Positions 42,360 through 51,858 are shown, counted from the stretch's first letter. The stretch is DNA of 64,000 nucleotides from Azotimanducus sp965199815 (GCA_965199815.1 CBDATE010000028.1:62001-126000), one strand, 5' to 3'. The notes: generated from the sequence alone by a model not told the origin. Numbers and translations: made by a program.

Positions 42360-42833
42360 ATGAACACACCCATGACCGTGCAAGGCGCCGAAGCGCTGCG
42401 CGCAGAACTGCGACGGCTCAAGTTTGAACTGCGCCCGAAGATTATTGACGATCTCGCCAGGGCGCGCGCCCATGGTGATTTGCGTGAGAACGCCGAATAT
42501 CACGCGGTGCGCGAGCAGCACGGCTTCAATGAGGGGCGCATTCAGGAAATCGAAGGCAAGCTGGCGGGCGCACAGATTCTCGACATCACGCGCATCAAGC
42601 CGACTGGCAAGGTGGTATTCGGGGCAACCATCACGCTGGTGAACATCGACAATGACGAGCAGCTGCGCTATCAGATCGTCGGTGAAGACGAAGCCGACAT
42701 CAAGTGTCGCAAGGTGTCTTACTCATCACCGCTCGGGCGCGCACTTATCGGCAAATGCATCGGGGACGAGGTTGAAGTCAACGCACCCGGCGGGCAGATT
42801 TCCTACGAGATTCTGCAAGTTGAGCATCTGTGA
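42360..42833 (+). CDS. greA: Transcription elongation factor GreA
   Basis: 157 residues from ATG 42360 (AGGAGG twelve bases upstream; a second ATG at 42372 is possible). The N-terminal coiled coil has the tip DLRENAEYHAVREQ, whose acidic residues enter the RNA polymerase secondary channel; the C-terminal FKBP-like domain has SYSSPLGRALIGKCIGDEV. It stimulates transcript cleavage in backtracked complexes. Sixty bases from carB, probably cotranscribed. Confidence 0.96.
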   Translation: MNTPMTVQGAEALRAELRRLKFELRPKIIDDLARARAHGDLRENAEYHAVREQHGFNEGRIQEIEGKLAGAQILDITRIKPTGKVVFGATITLVNIDNDEQLRYQIVGEDEADIKCRKVSYSSPLGRALIGKCIGDEVEVNAPGGQISYEILQVEHL

Positions 42834-42902
42834 GTGCGCGTACATGAGCACGGAATACTTGTGCACCCCGCGGGCCCGCCCCATGACACCCGGTACATAC
42901 AC

Positions 42903-43505
42903 ATGAGCACTCGCTCTTCCCGCGCGCACTGGCGGGCACGGCCGGGGGGTGATGCGCTTGCGCGCCAGGCTGCCCGCCGCGGACTGGGGTCACGTGCCTG
43001 GTTCAAGCTGGAAGCTCTCGATACGCGCTTTCGCCTCATTCGCCCGGGCATGAAAGTGCTCGAGCTCGGTGCCGCGCCGGGCGGCTGGACGCGCTATCTC
43101 GTCTCGCGTGGTGCTCGGGCTTTCGCCTGTGATCAGCGAGCCATGCCGGTGCCCGGGGGTGTCGATTTTCTCTGTGCACAAGTGCCAAGCGAGCTGTTTC
43201 GCGACTGGTGTACATCGCATATTCCGTACAACCTGCTCGTTTCCGATCTTGCTCCCAATATGTCCGGCGTACGAACGCGCGATATGGCTCAGGCACAGTC
43301 ACTGGTGGCGTTCGCGTGCGAGCTCGCCGAGCAGGTGTTGTCCTCGGGCGGCGGCCTGGTGGTCAAACTCTTTCAGGGCGAGCCGCTGGAGTACTTCGAA
43401 GGCCGGGCGGGGTCACTGTTTCACAAGGTGCGACTGGCGAAGCCGCGCGCATCACGTGCTGAATCGAGCGAGATATATGGTGTGGCGCAAGGGTTTTCGA
43501 GGTGA
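42903..43505 (+). CDS. rlmE: 23S rRNA (uridine-2552-2'-O) methyltransferase RlmE
   Basis: 200 residues from ATG 42903. SAM motif LELGAAPGGWTRYL; the K-D-K-E catalytic set is seen in SRAWFKLEA, VSDLAPNMSG, VVKLFQGE and SSEIYGVA. It methylates the A-loop of 23S rRNA. In relatives yhbY lies between greA and rlmE; the 69-base gap here contains no such gene. Confidence 0.95.
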   Translation: MSTRSSRAHWRARPGGDALARQAARRGLGSRAWFKLEALDTRFRLIRPGMKVLELGAAPGGWTRYLVSRGARAFACDQRAMPVPGGVDFLCAQVPSELFRDWCTSHIPYNLLVSDLAPNMSGVRTRDMAQAQSLVAFACELAEQVLSSGGGLVVKLFQGEPLEYFEGRAGSLFHKVRLAKPRASRAESSEIYGVAQGFSR

Positions 43506-43687
43506 CCTCTCGCCTGCAGCGATCTTCCCGGTGACAACCGGCGGACCTGCGAACCTCCGGTGTTACGCGCTGCGAGTGTCGCGCAGCGCCTTCGCGCGCC
43601 GAATGGCAATGAATTCGTGACGCAGCGCACCAGGCTTGTATACTCCACCCCTTGAACTTCCATGCAGAAACACAACTCTCCCGATTC

Positions 43688-45634
43688 ATGAAACTCAACG
43701 ACATCCGAAAAAGCCTCGTCTGGTGGCTCATCATCGCCGTCGTGCTGGTGTTCGTCTTCAATTCGTTCAAGTTCGGTGCCGAGCCGGATGAGATGAGTTA
43801 TTCGACATTCGTCACCGAAGTGCAGAGCAACATGGTGCGCGAAGTGGTGATCAGTGATGTCACCATTCAGGGGCGACGCAAGGATGGCAGCATCTTTCAG
43901 GTAGTGCGCTACGGCATTGAAGACCCGAAGCTCATGGACGACCTCATCAATCACGGCGTGGAGGTCACGAGCAAGCCACCGGACAGGTCGGGTTTCTGGG
44001 AGCAGTTGTTGCTTGCCAGTTTTCCGGTGCTGCTCATCATCGGTATATTCGCGCTCGTCATGCGGCAGATACAAAGTGGCGGACGTGGTGGCGGCCCCAT
44101 CTCCTTCGGTCGCTCGCGCGCCCGGCTTCTGTCCGAGGATCAGATCAAGACCACTTTTGCTGATGTGGCCGGTGTGGATGAAGCCAAGGAAGATGTGCAG
44201 GAACTGGTCGAGTTCCTGCGCGACCCGACGAAGTTTCAGAAACTCGGCGGTCACATTCCGCGCGGTGTGCTCATGGTCGGGCAACCGGGCACGGGCAAAA
44301 CCCTGTTGGCGAAGGCCATCGCCGGTGAGGCGCGGGTGCCCTTCTTTTCCATCTCCGGCTCGGATTTCGTCGAGATGTTTGTCGGCGTGGGTGCCTCTCG
44401 GGTGCGCGATATGTTCGAGCAGGCCAAGAAGCAGTCGCCGTGCATCATCTTCATTGATGAAATCGACGCGGTCGGGCGTCACCGTGGAGCCGGGCTCGGC
44501 GGGGGGCATGACGAGCGTGAACAGACGCTGAACCAGCTGCTGGTGGAAATGGACGGCTTCGAGGCGAACGACGGGATTATCGTGATTGCGGCGAGCAACC
44601 GGCCCGATGTGCTCGACCCGGCGCTGCTCAGGCCCGGTCGCTTCGACCGACAGGTGGTCGTGGGCTTGCCGGACATTCGTGGCCGTGAGCAGATCCTCAA
44701 GGTGCACATGCGCAAGGTCTCGCTGCACACGGATGTGCAGGCGAGCATCATTGCGCGTGGCACCCCCGGATTTTCCGGCGCAGATCTTGCCAACCTCGTG
44801 AACGAGGCGGCGCTGCTCTCGGCGCGCGCACGCAAGACATGTGTTGATATGGAGGAGTTTGATCGCGCCAGAGACAAGATCATGATGGGTGCAGAAAGGC
44901 GTTCCATGGTGATGTCCGAGAAGGAGAAGCGAAACACCGCGTATCACGAGGCCGGGCACGCCATCGTCGGCTATCACATGGATGAACACGACCCGCTGTA
45001 CAAGATCACCATCATTCCGAGAGGGCGGGCGCTCGGGGTCACCATGTTTCTGCCTGAGGAAGATCGGTACTCCCTGAGTCAGCGCGCACTCAGAAGCCAG
45101 ATATGCGGGCTTTTCGGTGGCCGTATTGCCGAGCAGATGATTCTTGGAGATGAGGGCGTGACCACGGGCGCGGCCAATGATATAGAGCGAGCGACTTCGC
45201 TGGCGCGTTCCATGGTTACCAAGTGGGGGTTTTCCGACAGCATGGGGCCCCTCAAGTATGACGATGATGAACAGGAGGTGTTTCTCGGGCGCTCCGCAAG
45301 CACCAGAATGCGCACCGTGTCGAGCCGCACAGCGCACGAAATCGATGTCGAAGTGCGGCGCATCGTTGATGATTGCTACGAGTCTGCCAGGACTGTGCTG
45401 ACCGAGAACAAGGACAAGCTGCACCGCATGGCCGAGGCGCTTGTCGAGTATGAGACTCTGGTGTTCGAGCAGATTGAGGACATCATGCAGGGGCGCTCTG
45501 TCAGAGCTCCCGAAGACTGCGAACGCGGTACTGCGTCCTCGGCAGCTGATGCCGGCGACAGGAGTCGTGCGGATGATCGCCCACACTCCGCATCGCCGGG
45601 GCCCGAGGTTGGATGCCCGGCGGAAGAGGTCTGA
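43688..45634 (+). CDS. ftsH: ATP-dependent zinc metalloprotease FtsH
   Basis: 648 residues from ATG 43688; the frame is open 36 bases further, but the homology starts MKLNDIRKSLVWWLII. Two membrane helices (about 9-27 and 105-123) bracket a small periplasmic domain. Walker A is GQPGTGKT (usual GPPGTGKT), Walker B IIFIDEID, the second region of homology is intact, and the zinc site is HEAGH (His420, Glu421, His424). The C-terminal tail is long and charged. TATACT at 43639 may be its -10 box. folP, usually next, is absent. Confidence 0.96.
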   Translation: MKLNDIRKSLVWWLIIAVVLVFVFNSFKFGAEPDEMSYSTFVTEVQSNMVREVVISDVTIQGRRKDGSIFQVVRYGIEDPKLMDDLINHGVEVTSKPPDRSGFWEQLLLASFPVLLIIGIFALVMRQIQSGGRGGGPISFGRSRARLLSEDQIKTTFADVAGVDEAKEDVQELVEFLRDPTKFQKLGGHIPRGVLMVGQPGTGKTLLAKAIAGEARVPFFSISGSDFVEMFVGVGASRVRDMFEQAKKQSPCIIFIDEIDAVGRHRGAGLGGGHDEREQTLNQLLVEMDGFEANDGIIVIAASNRPDVLDPALLRPGRFDRQVVVGLPDIRGREQILKVHMRKVSLHTDVQASIIARGTPGFSGADLANLVNEAALLSARARKTCVDMEEFDRARDKIMMGAERRSMVMSEKEKRNTAYHEAGHAIVGYHMDEHDPLYKITIIPRGRALGVTMFLPEEDRYSLSQRALRSQICGLFGGRIAEQMILGDEGVTTGAANDIERATSLARSMVTKWGFSDSMGPLKYDDDEQEVFLGRSASTRMRTVSSRTAHEIDVEVRRIVDDCYESARTVLTENKDKLHRMAEALVEYETLVFEQIEDIMQGRSVRAPEDCERGTASSAADAGDRSRADDRPHSASPGPEVGCPAEEV

Positions 45635-45671
45635 TACGCTCGCTTCTCCCTGACTCCCGATTTTCCGATCC

Positions 45672-47006
45672 ATGAAGCTGCGCTGGTTCGGTACCGATGG
45701 CATTCGCGGACGGGTGGGTTCGCCGCCCATGACACCTGATTTCTGCTTGCGCCTCGGCGCGGCGGCAGGGTGCGTGTTTGGTGCCGGCAGCACGGTGCTC
45801 ATTGGCAAGGACACGCGAATTTCGGGCTACATGCTGGAATCCGCGCTGGAAGCCGGATTCGTGTCCTCAGGTGTCAATGTACTGCTCCTCGGCCCCATGC
45901 CGACTCCGGCTATCGCCTATCTCACCAGCGCTTTTCGCGCCCAGGCGGGCGTGGTCATCAGCGCCTCGCACAACTCCTGTCAGGATAACGGCATCAAGTT
46001 CTTTGATGGCGCGGGCGAGAAGCTCTCGAATGCACAGCTCGGCGCTATCGAAGCCGGTATAAGGAGTGAACCGGGCTGTCTCAGCGCGGAATCTCTCGGC
46101 AAGGCGCGGCGCGTGGATGATGCTCTTGGCCGCTACATCGAGTATTGCAAGGCGAGGATGCCGCGCGGCATGTCGCTGCGCGGGCTGCGCATTGTGGTGG
46201 ATGCTGCGCACGGTGCCTGTTATCTTGCGGCACCCGCCGTCATGTCCGAACTCGGGGCGGAGGTCATCGCCATCGGCGCTGCGCCTGATGGGCTCAACAT
46301 CAATCTCGATTGTGGCTCCGTGCATCCGCATACTCTGGCGGCGGAGACCCGAGCCCGGCAGGCGGACTTCGGCATGGCACTCGATGGCGATGGGGACCGC
46401 CTGATTATGGCGGATAGCGCGGGGCGTGTTTATGATGGCGATGCGCTGTTGTTCCTGCTGGCGGCGAGCCGGGCGCGGCAGGGGCGGCTTGGTGGTGGTG
46501 CGGTGCATTCCGAAATGTCGAATCTTGGCCTGTCGGCAGCGTTTGCCCGTCTCGGCATTGCCAGCAAGCGCGTACCGGTTGGTGACCGGCATATCAAGGA
46601 AGCTCTGGTCACTCTTGGCTGGACGATAGGTGGTGAGCCATCGGGGCATATTCTCATGCTGGACATGGCCGACTCCGGAGATGGCTTGCTCAGTGCCCTG
46701 GCTGTGTTGCAGTCGGCGATGCGCGAAGACAGGACGCTGCAAGCCCTGTGTGAGGGCTATGAGCCGCTTCCGAATCAGTTGCGAAATCTTCCGGCGGCTG
46801 CTCCCGGACAGCTAGTGCAGCGCTTGCAGGCGAGCGGTATCATCAAGGCTGCGGAGCAGGCGCTCGGCGATACGGGTCGCCTGCTCGTGCGGCCCTCGGG
46901 TACCGAGGATGTGGTGCGCCTGCTGGTTGAGGGTCAGGATGAGCGGCTTGTCGGCGAGGTGGCCGATGAGCTCGTGCGTCAGGCTGAAGGTCTGGCCGGA
47001 GGGTAG
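45672..47006 (+). CDS. glmM: Phosphoglucosamine mutase
   Basis: 444 residues. Active-site serine loop VVISASHNS (Ser99, phosphorylated in the active enzyme), metal loop LDGDGDR, sugar-binding GGEPSGH and phosphate-binding RPSGTED are all present. It converts glucosamine-6-P to glucosamine-1-P for peptidoglycan and LPS. It begins 37 bases after ftsH, where folP would normally intervene. Confidence 0.97.
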   Translation: MKLRWFGTDGIRGRVGSPPMTPDFCLRLGAAAGCVFGAGSTVLIGKDTRISGYMLESALEAGFVSSGVNVLLLGPMPTPAIAYLTSAFRAQAGVVISASHNSCQDNGIKFFDGAGEKLSNAQLGAIEAGIRSEPGCLSAESLGKARRVDDALGRYIEYCKARMPRGMSLRGLRIVVDAAHGACYLAAPAVMSELGAEVIAIGAAPDGLNINLDCGSVHPHTLAAETRARQADFGMALDGDGDRLIMADSAGRVYDGDALLFLLAASRARQGRLGGGAVHSEMSNLGLSAAFARLGIASKRVPVGDRHIKEALVTLGWTIGGEPSGHILMLDMADSGDGLLSALAVLQSAMREDRTLQALCEGYEPLPNQLRNLPAAAPGQLVQRLQASGIIKAAEQALGDTGRLLVRPSGTEDVVRLLVEGQDERLVGEVADELVRQAEGLAGG

Positions 47007-47009
47007 GGT

Positions 47010-47786
47010 ATGCCAAGGCGAAGGTCAAGGCGAAGGTTGTTGTGTGGCAACTGGAAGATGAATCTCGACCGCGCAGCGGCCAGGTCGCTGGCATCAAGCC
47101 TGCGCTCCTCGGCGAGTGCGTTGCGCGAACACGGACATCCGGAGGTGGTGCTCTTCCCGCCCTTCCCCTATCTCGGGGTGGTTGGCGATGTAGTGCGTGG
47201 TTCGAGTCTGGCCCTGGGTGCACAGAACCTTCACCAGTCGCGGCAGGGTGCCTTTACTGGAGAAGTTTCGGCGGGTATGCTGGTGGATATGGGGTGCACT
47301 CATGTCATCGTGGGTCACTCGGAGCGTCGCCACGGGTTCGGGGAGAGTGATGTACTCGTTGCCGAGAAGGCGGAGGCGGCTGTCAGCGCCGGACTCACTC
47401 CGGTGGTGTGTGTCGGAGAGACCGGCGATGAGCGCGATGCGAACGCCACCTTCAGAGTGGTCGAGCGGCAACTTGGCGCGGTCATCGAGGCGCTGGGATC
47501 TCCCGAAGCTCTGAGCGCCTGCGTCCTCGCCTATGAGCCCGTGTGGGCGATTGGTACGGGACGAGTGGCGATGCCGGAGCAGGCGCAGGCGGTACATCAT
47601 CGTTTGCGCATGGTTCTGGGGGCGGCGGGCGAATCCGTACCGATCCTGTATGGCGGGAGTCTGAACGGGGATAATGCACGGGATATTTTCGCTCAAGCCG
47701 ATGTTGATGGTGGTTTGGTGGGAGGCGCATCGCTCACAGCGAGTGGATTCTTGCAACTGCTGTCCGGCCTGAAAGACCGGGACTGA
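47010..47786 (+). CDS. tpiA: Triose-phosphate isomerase
   Basis: 258 residues, ATG three bases after glmM. Catalytic residues: CGNWKMN (Lys16), VGHSERR (His103), AYEPVWAIGTG (Glu176 and the flexible loop). The N-terminus has an unusual basic stretch (PRRRSRRR). The glmM-tpiA-secG order matches Pseudomonas. Confidence 0.97.
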   Translation: MPRRRSRRRLLCGNWKMNLDRAAARSLASSLRSSASALREHGHPEVVLFPPFPYLGVVGDVVRGSSLALGAQNLHQSRQGAFTGEVSAGMLVDMGCTHVIVGHSERRHGFGESDVLVAEKAEAAVSAGLTPVVCVGETGDERDANATFRVVERQLGAVIEALGSPEALSACVLAYEPVWAIGTGRVAMPEQAQAVHHRLRMVLGAAGESVPILYGGSLNGDNARDIFAQADVDGGLVGGASLTASGFLQLLSGLKDRD

Positions 47787-47815
47787 GAGGCGCATGGATG
47801 TGTCCGGTGTGCGAA

Positions 47816-47847
47816 TCTGATCAAGTCCACGGATGACCTTGATCAGA
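47816..47847 (+). repeat. Hairpin module A (reverse orientation), copy R3
   Basis: A single A module with loop CGGA and two stem mismatches (GGATGACC), 29 bases after the tpiA stop and upstream of secG. Confidence 0.8.
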
Positions 47848-47890
47848 ACATGCCAAGGGGTGAATGAATGCAGCAATACAGACAGGGAAC

Positions 47891-48313
47891 ATGATGACAA
47901 CGCTCGAAACCGGCCTCGTGGGCCTGCTCATATTGATCGCCATGACACTTGTGGTGCTGGTGCTCTTGCAAAGAGGCAAGGGTGCCGACATAGGCGCGGC
48001 CTTTGGCAGTGGTGCCTCGAATACCGTGTTCGGGAGCGCCGGCGCAACTTCCTTCCTTACCAAGGTGACCGCCTGGCTGGCGGTTACTTTCTTTCTCGTA
48101 TCTTTCAGTCTTGCCTACACCGCGCGCGAGCGGGCTGAGGCGGTGGGGCAAGTGGGCATACCGCAGACCGAGGTCTTGTCCGAGGATGTGGCTGATGACT
48201 CTGATGATACAAGCGACGAGGACGAGGCGTATCCCGAAATCCCGGATTTCGTGGAGGAAGAGCAGGACGCGCAAGGCGAATTCGAGGAAATACCGGAAGT
48301 GCCCGATATGTGA
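47891..48313 (+). CDS. secG: Preprotein translocase subunit SecG
   Basis: 140 residues from ATG 47891 (AGGGAA upstream). An earlier ATG at 47864 has its ribosome site only three bases away. Two membrane helices flank QRGKGADIGAAFGSGASNTVFGSAG, the SecG hallmark. The C-terminal 50 residues are extremely acidic (DDSDDTSDEDEAYPE), longer than in E. coli. SecG assists SecYE during export. Confidence 0.95.
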   Translation: MMTTLETGLVGLLILIAMTLVVLVLLQRGKGADIGAAFGSGASNTVFGSAGATSFLTKVTAWLAVTFFLVSFSLAYTARERAEAVGQVGIPQTEVLSEDVADDSDDTSDEDEAYPEIPDFVEEEQDAQGEFEEIPEVPDM

Positions 48314-48413
48314 GGTGGCAGGTGATGGAATCGACCGCACTGCGGGTTGGGTGTCAAACTCTACGTGGCGGATTTGGAAACTCCGCTGCTGATCGGGCAC
48401 TCCTTGGGTATGT

Positions 48414-48446
48414 TCTGATGCAGTCCACGGATGGACTGTTTGTAAC
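48414..48446 (+). repeat. Decayed hairpin module A, copy R4
   Basis: TTCTGATGCAGTCCACGGATGGACTG keeps the inner stem CAGTCCA/TGGACTG and the CGGA loop, while the outer stem has decayed. It lies between secG and the ATPase-nuclease gene, at the left edge of the inserted cassette. Confidence 0.65.
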
Positions 48447-48483
48447 AATTTGAATATGGAGCGGATGTACAAGAGGGTTGAGC

Positions 48484-50586
48484 ATGTCGGTCGAGTACTC
48501 GATGAGGATATCCCGTCTCACGGTTGACAAGCTGGGTGTCAAACTCTACGACAAGGTGTCCGCCGTTATCGCCGAACTCATTGCGAATGCCTACGATGCC
48601 GATGCCACCGAGGTAACGATTCGGGCTCCAATGGGACAGTTTCTGGCCTCCAGGGCCGGAGGCGATGTAACAGACAAGGAGCGGTTCAAAATCGAGGTCA
48701 TTGACAACGGGGTCGGAATGACACCGCAACAGGTGCAGGACTTCTTCCTTGTCGTTGGTGCCGAGCGGCGCAATGATGTCCGGAGAGGTGATACTTCTCC
48801 CAACTTCGAACGCAAGGTCATGGGCCGCAAAGGTGTTGGAAAGCTGGCACCGTTCGGCATCTGCAAGACCATAGAGATCATCAGCGCGGGCGGTGATTTG
48901 ATCGGCAATAGCGGAGCCGAATCCGGTTCCGGAGGCTATCTGACTTCACACACCATTCTCGATTACGACGGCATCATGTCCCTCGGCGGTGAACCGGACG
49001 ACCGCTATAAACCGACTGTCGGCGAGCGCGATGAATCGTACTCTCCGGCATCGGGAACTCACATCATCCTGAGGGACTTCAACTACCGGAAAGTGCCGGA
49101 CATGGATGCCCTTGGCCGTCAGCTTGCCCAGCGCTTCGGAATCCCGTCGACGGACTGGCGGGTGCGCCTGGAGGACAGTACGGACAGACATTCGTCACCG
49201 ATGACGGTTGGTGGCTTTGAACTCGAGAAGATGCCAAACACGGAGTTGAAGTTTCAGCCGGACGGCACTGTGCTTGGCCCGGGAGATGAACCTGATCAAT
49301 GTCTCACCGCTGGATTCCAACACGATGGGGTGTTTCGTCTCGTCACCGGTTGGATGGCGTACTCGAAAGCTCCGTACAGGGACGAACTCATGGCCGGGGT
49401 CAGAATCTACTGTCGCGGCAAGATCGCCGCGCAAACCTCCATCTTCAACCAGAAGGCCGGTTTCACCGGAGAACACAATGTTCGTTCGTATCTTGTGGGC
49501 GAGCTTCATGCTGATTGGCTTGATGAGGACGAAGACCTCATTCAAACCGATCGACGTGACATCCTCTGGTCAGAGGCGCTTGCCAGCGACTTTCAGGAAT
49601 GGGGACAGAAAGTCGTCAAACGTATCGGCACCCTGTCACGAGACCCCATGCGGAAAGCGACTTTGGATCTGTTCTTCGAGAAGGGCGATGTCAAGGCCCG
49701 CATTCTGAAGGCCTACCCAACCAGGCAGCAAGAAGGCATTCGCGATAGCGCAGAGAACATCGCCCGAATGTTCGGGCGCACGATGAGCCGGGGAGAAGTT
49801 GAAGACATCGAAGTCGTGGATAGCCTGGTCGAATTGACTATCGATATTGCGCCTCATTTCACGCTCACTACCAAAATGACGGAGGCCGCCGCCAGCGCCG
49901 ACACGCCACTCTCCGTCTTGACATCTTTCCTGCACACGGCGCGACTGGCCGAATTGTCTTCATTCGGCCGCATTGCGAAAGATCGCATCGAGGTCATCAA
50001 CCGCCTTGAATATCTGAAGGGTGCCAAAGATGCCGATGAATCCGATCTGCAACGCCTCATCACCGATGCGCCGTGGCTGATCAACCCGGAATGGGTGCCG
50101 GTGACCGAAAATCAAACCTTGGCCAGCTTGCGACGGGAGTTCGAGAAGTACTACAAAGACAGGACGGGTCAGCCTGTTTCGTTGTCTGATTTTCAGGAGA
50201 CCGGCAAACGACCGGATTTCGTTCTGTCGAGTCAGGAAGGAACGGTGCAGATCATCGAGATCAAGAAACCCGGCCATGGATTTTCGAACCCTGAAATGGA
50301 CAGAATTGTTACCTATCACGACAACATTGATGCATTTCTCCAGGATCCGGGCAACGAAGATTTCAGAAAATTCCTCCGTGATTTTCACATCACGCTGGTT
50401 TGCGACAATTTGCGCCTGACCGGTGCACAGCAGGCTGCGTTTCAAGGGTATCGCGCTCAAGGGAAGCTGACGCATCTGAGTTGGAGCACATTCCTGTTGA
50501 AATCCGAGCACGTACATCAAGATTTCCTGCGTGAGGCGCGTCGCTTGCGTGATGCCGAGTCGGCAGCAAATCGGGAGAACACCTGA
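48484..50586 (+). CDS. MORC/Hsp90-type GHKL ATPase fused to PD-(D/E)xK-like nuclease
   Basis: About 700 residues from ATG 48484 (GAGGG upstream). GHKL ATPase motifs: ELIANAYDADA (N-box, residues 31-41), EVIDNGVGM (71-79) and GRKGVGKL (114-121). A middle domain follows, then a C-terminal part with DAPWLINPEW and RPDFVLS ... IIEIKKPGHG (Asp about 577, Glu-x-Lys about 593-595), the pattern of the Shedu/DUF4263-like PD-(D/E)xK nucleases. The cytosine methyltransferase starts five bases after the stop. Prokaryotic MORC-like ATPases linked to restriction-modification systems are described, so this is the likely restriction component: an ATP-driven clamp with nuclease. Confidence 0.8.
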   Translation: MSVEYSMRISRLTVDKLGVKLYDKVSAVIAELIANAYDADATEVTIRAPMGQFLASRAGGDVTDKERFKIEVIDNGVGMTPQQVQDFFLVVGAERRNDVRRGDTSPNFERKVMGRKGVGKLAPFGICKTIEIISAGGDLIGNSGAESGSGGYLTSHTILDYDGIMSLGGEPDDRYKPTVGERDESYSPASGTHIILRDFNYRKVPDMDALGRQLAQRFGIPSTDWRVRLEDSTDRHSSPMTVGGFELEKMPNTELKFQPDGTVLGPGDEPDQCLTAGFQHDGVFRLVTGWMAYSKAPYRDELMAGVRIYCRGKIAAQTSIFNQKAGFTGEHNVRSYLVGELHADWLDEDEDLIQTDRRDILWSEALASDFQEWGQKVVKRIGTLSRDPMRKATLDLFFEKGDVKARILKAYPTRQQEGIRDSAENIARMFGRTMSRGEVEDIEVVDSLVELTIDIAPHFTLTTKMTEAAASADTPLSVLTSFLHTARLAELSSFGRIAKDRIEVINRLEYLKGAKDADESDLQRLITDAPWLINPEWVPVTENQTLASLRREFEKYYKDRTGQPVSLSDFQETGKRPDFVLSSQEGTVQIIEIKKPGHGFSNPEMDRIVTYHDNIDAFLQDPGNEDFRKFLRDFHITLVCDNLRLTGAQQAAFQGYRAQGKLTHLSWSTFLLKSEHVHQDFLREARRLRDAESAANRENT

Positions 50587-50591
50587 CACAC

Positions 50592-51719
50592 ATGGCTCTG
50601 ACGGCAATCGACATCTTTTCCGGTGCCGGCGGCTTGACCGTCGGACTCAAGCGGGCTGGCTTTGAAGTCGCCGTCGCGGTGGAGATTGAGCCTCACTCTC
50701 TTGCCACGTACAAGGCGAATCATCCCGAGGTCAGATGCTTGCAGCAGGACATCGCCACCGTCTCCGGCACCGCCCTGCTGGAACTCGCGGGAACTGATCG
50801 CATTGATTTGCTGGCGGGCTGCCCGCCATGTCAAGGCTTCACGAGCCTGACGGCAAAGTACAGGAACAGGGATGATCCGCGTAACCTGCTCGTTCTCGAG
50901 ATGGCGCGTCTGGCAGAGGAAATCCACCCTCGGGCGATCATGATGGAGAATGTTCCCGGTCTGACGCGGAAAGGCGAGTCGCTGTATGTTCGTATGAAAG
51001 CAAGACTTCAGGCGCTTGGTTATTGCCTGACGGAAGGGGTGTTGCAGGTGGCCGATTACGGTGTCCCGCAGTTCCGACGACGATTCGTTCTGCTCGCTGG
51101 GCAAGGCTTCAAGATTGATTTCCCGGTCGCGACTCATTCCGATGCGCTTGCCGATAATCTTGCGTCGTGGCGAACGGTGCGTAACGCAATCAGGAACATG
51201 CCTGAACCGCTCACTTTGACCGAAGCGAAGGCGAGGGGGCATGTCGAGCGCTCCGACTGGCATGTGGTGCGCAACTTGTCATCCGCGAATGTCAGCCGCC
51301 TCGAGTCGATAAAGGCCGGACAACCACGCATGAGCATCCCGGAACATCTTCGCCCCGCCTGTCACCGTGATGGCTATGTCGGGTTCAGCAATGTGTACGG
51401 CAGGATGGCGTGGGACCGTCCGTCACCCACCATCACCGGCGGCTGCACCACCTTGAGCAAGGGTCGCTTCGGGCATCCGGTTGAAAACCGGACGATCTCC
51501 GTGCGGGAGGCGGCGCTGCTCCAGACCTTCCCGCGCGATTACTGTCTCGATACACCCTTGATTGACCGCGTTTGCAACATGATAGGCAACGCTCTGCCAT
51601 GTGACTTCGCAGAAGCTCTGTCACGTCAATGCGCTGAGTACCTTGACGAGCAACCCGGTACACAGTGGCCACTCGGATCACAGGTTCAACGCCTGCCTGA
51701 TCATCATTCTGTGATTTAA
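50592..51719 (+). CDS. DNA (cytosine-5) methyltransferase
   Basis: 375 residues. Motif I DIFSGAGGLTVGL, motif IV GCPPCQGF (Cys80), motif VI MMENVPG, motif VIII QFRRRF, motif IX region GGCTTLSKGRFGHP and motif X VCNMIGNALPCDFAEAL are present in normal order. The target-recognition region (about 190-290) gives no specificity clue. It is coupled to the ATPase-nuclease upstream and presumably protects host sites. It ends 40 bases before tRNA-Leu. Confidence 0.93.
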   Translation: MALTAIDIFSGAGGLTVGLKRAGFEVAVAVEIEPHSLATYKANHPEVRCLQQDIATVSGTALLELAGTDRIDLLAGCPPCQGFTSLTAKYRNRDDPRNLLVLEMARLAEEIHPRAIMMENVPGLTRKGESLYVRMKARLQALGYCLTEGVLQVADYGVPQFRRRFVLLAGQGFKIDFPVATHSDALADNLASWRTVRNAIRNMPEPLTLTEAKARGHVERSDWHVVRNLSSANVSRLESIKAGQPRMSIPEHLRPACHRDGYVGFSNVYGRMAWDRPSPTITGGCTTLSKGRFGHPVENRTISVREAALLQTFPRDYCLDTPLIDRVCNMIGNALPCDFAEALSRQCAEYLDEQPGTQWPLGSQVQRLPDHHSVI

Positions 51720-51759
51720 TACCGGATGACTGGCACAACCCCGGCAGGCTGTGCCTGAG

Positions 51760-51846
51760 GCCGAAGTGGTGGAATTGGTAGACACGCTATCTTGAGGGGG
51801 TAGTGGGCGCGCGCCCGTGGAGGTTCGAGTCCTCTCTTCGGCACCA
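51760..51846 (+). tRNA. tRNA-Leu(GAG)
   Basis: 87 bases starting GCCGAAG and ending CTTCGGCACCA, with CCA encoded. Anticodon stem CTATC/GGTAG with loop TTGAGGG gives GAG. The long variable arm (GTGGGCGCGCGCCC) marks a class II tRNA. Near secG, as in Pseudomonas. Confidence 0.97.
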
Positions 51847-51858
51847 ATTTGCGGTTGA

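Noticed and set aside
43421..45814. 797-codon open frame on the minus strand across ftsH
   Set aside because: It is antisense to a full, motif-complete ftsH; long antisense frames are common in GC-rich genes and this one has no domain.
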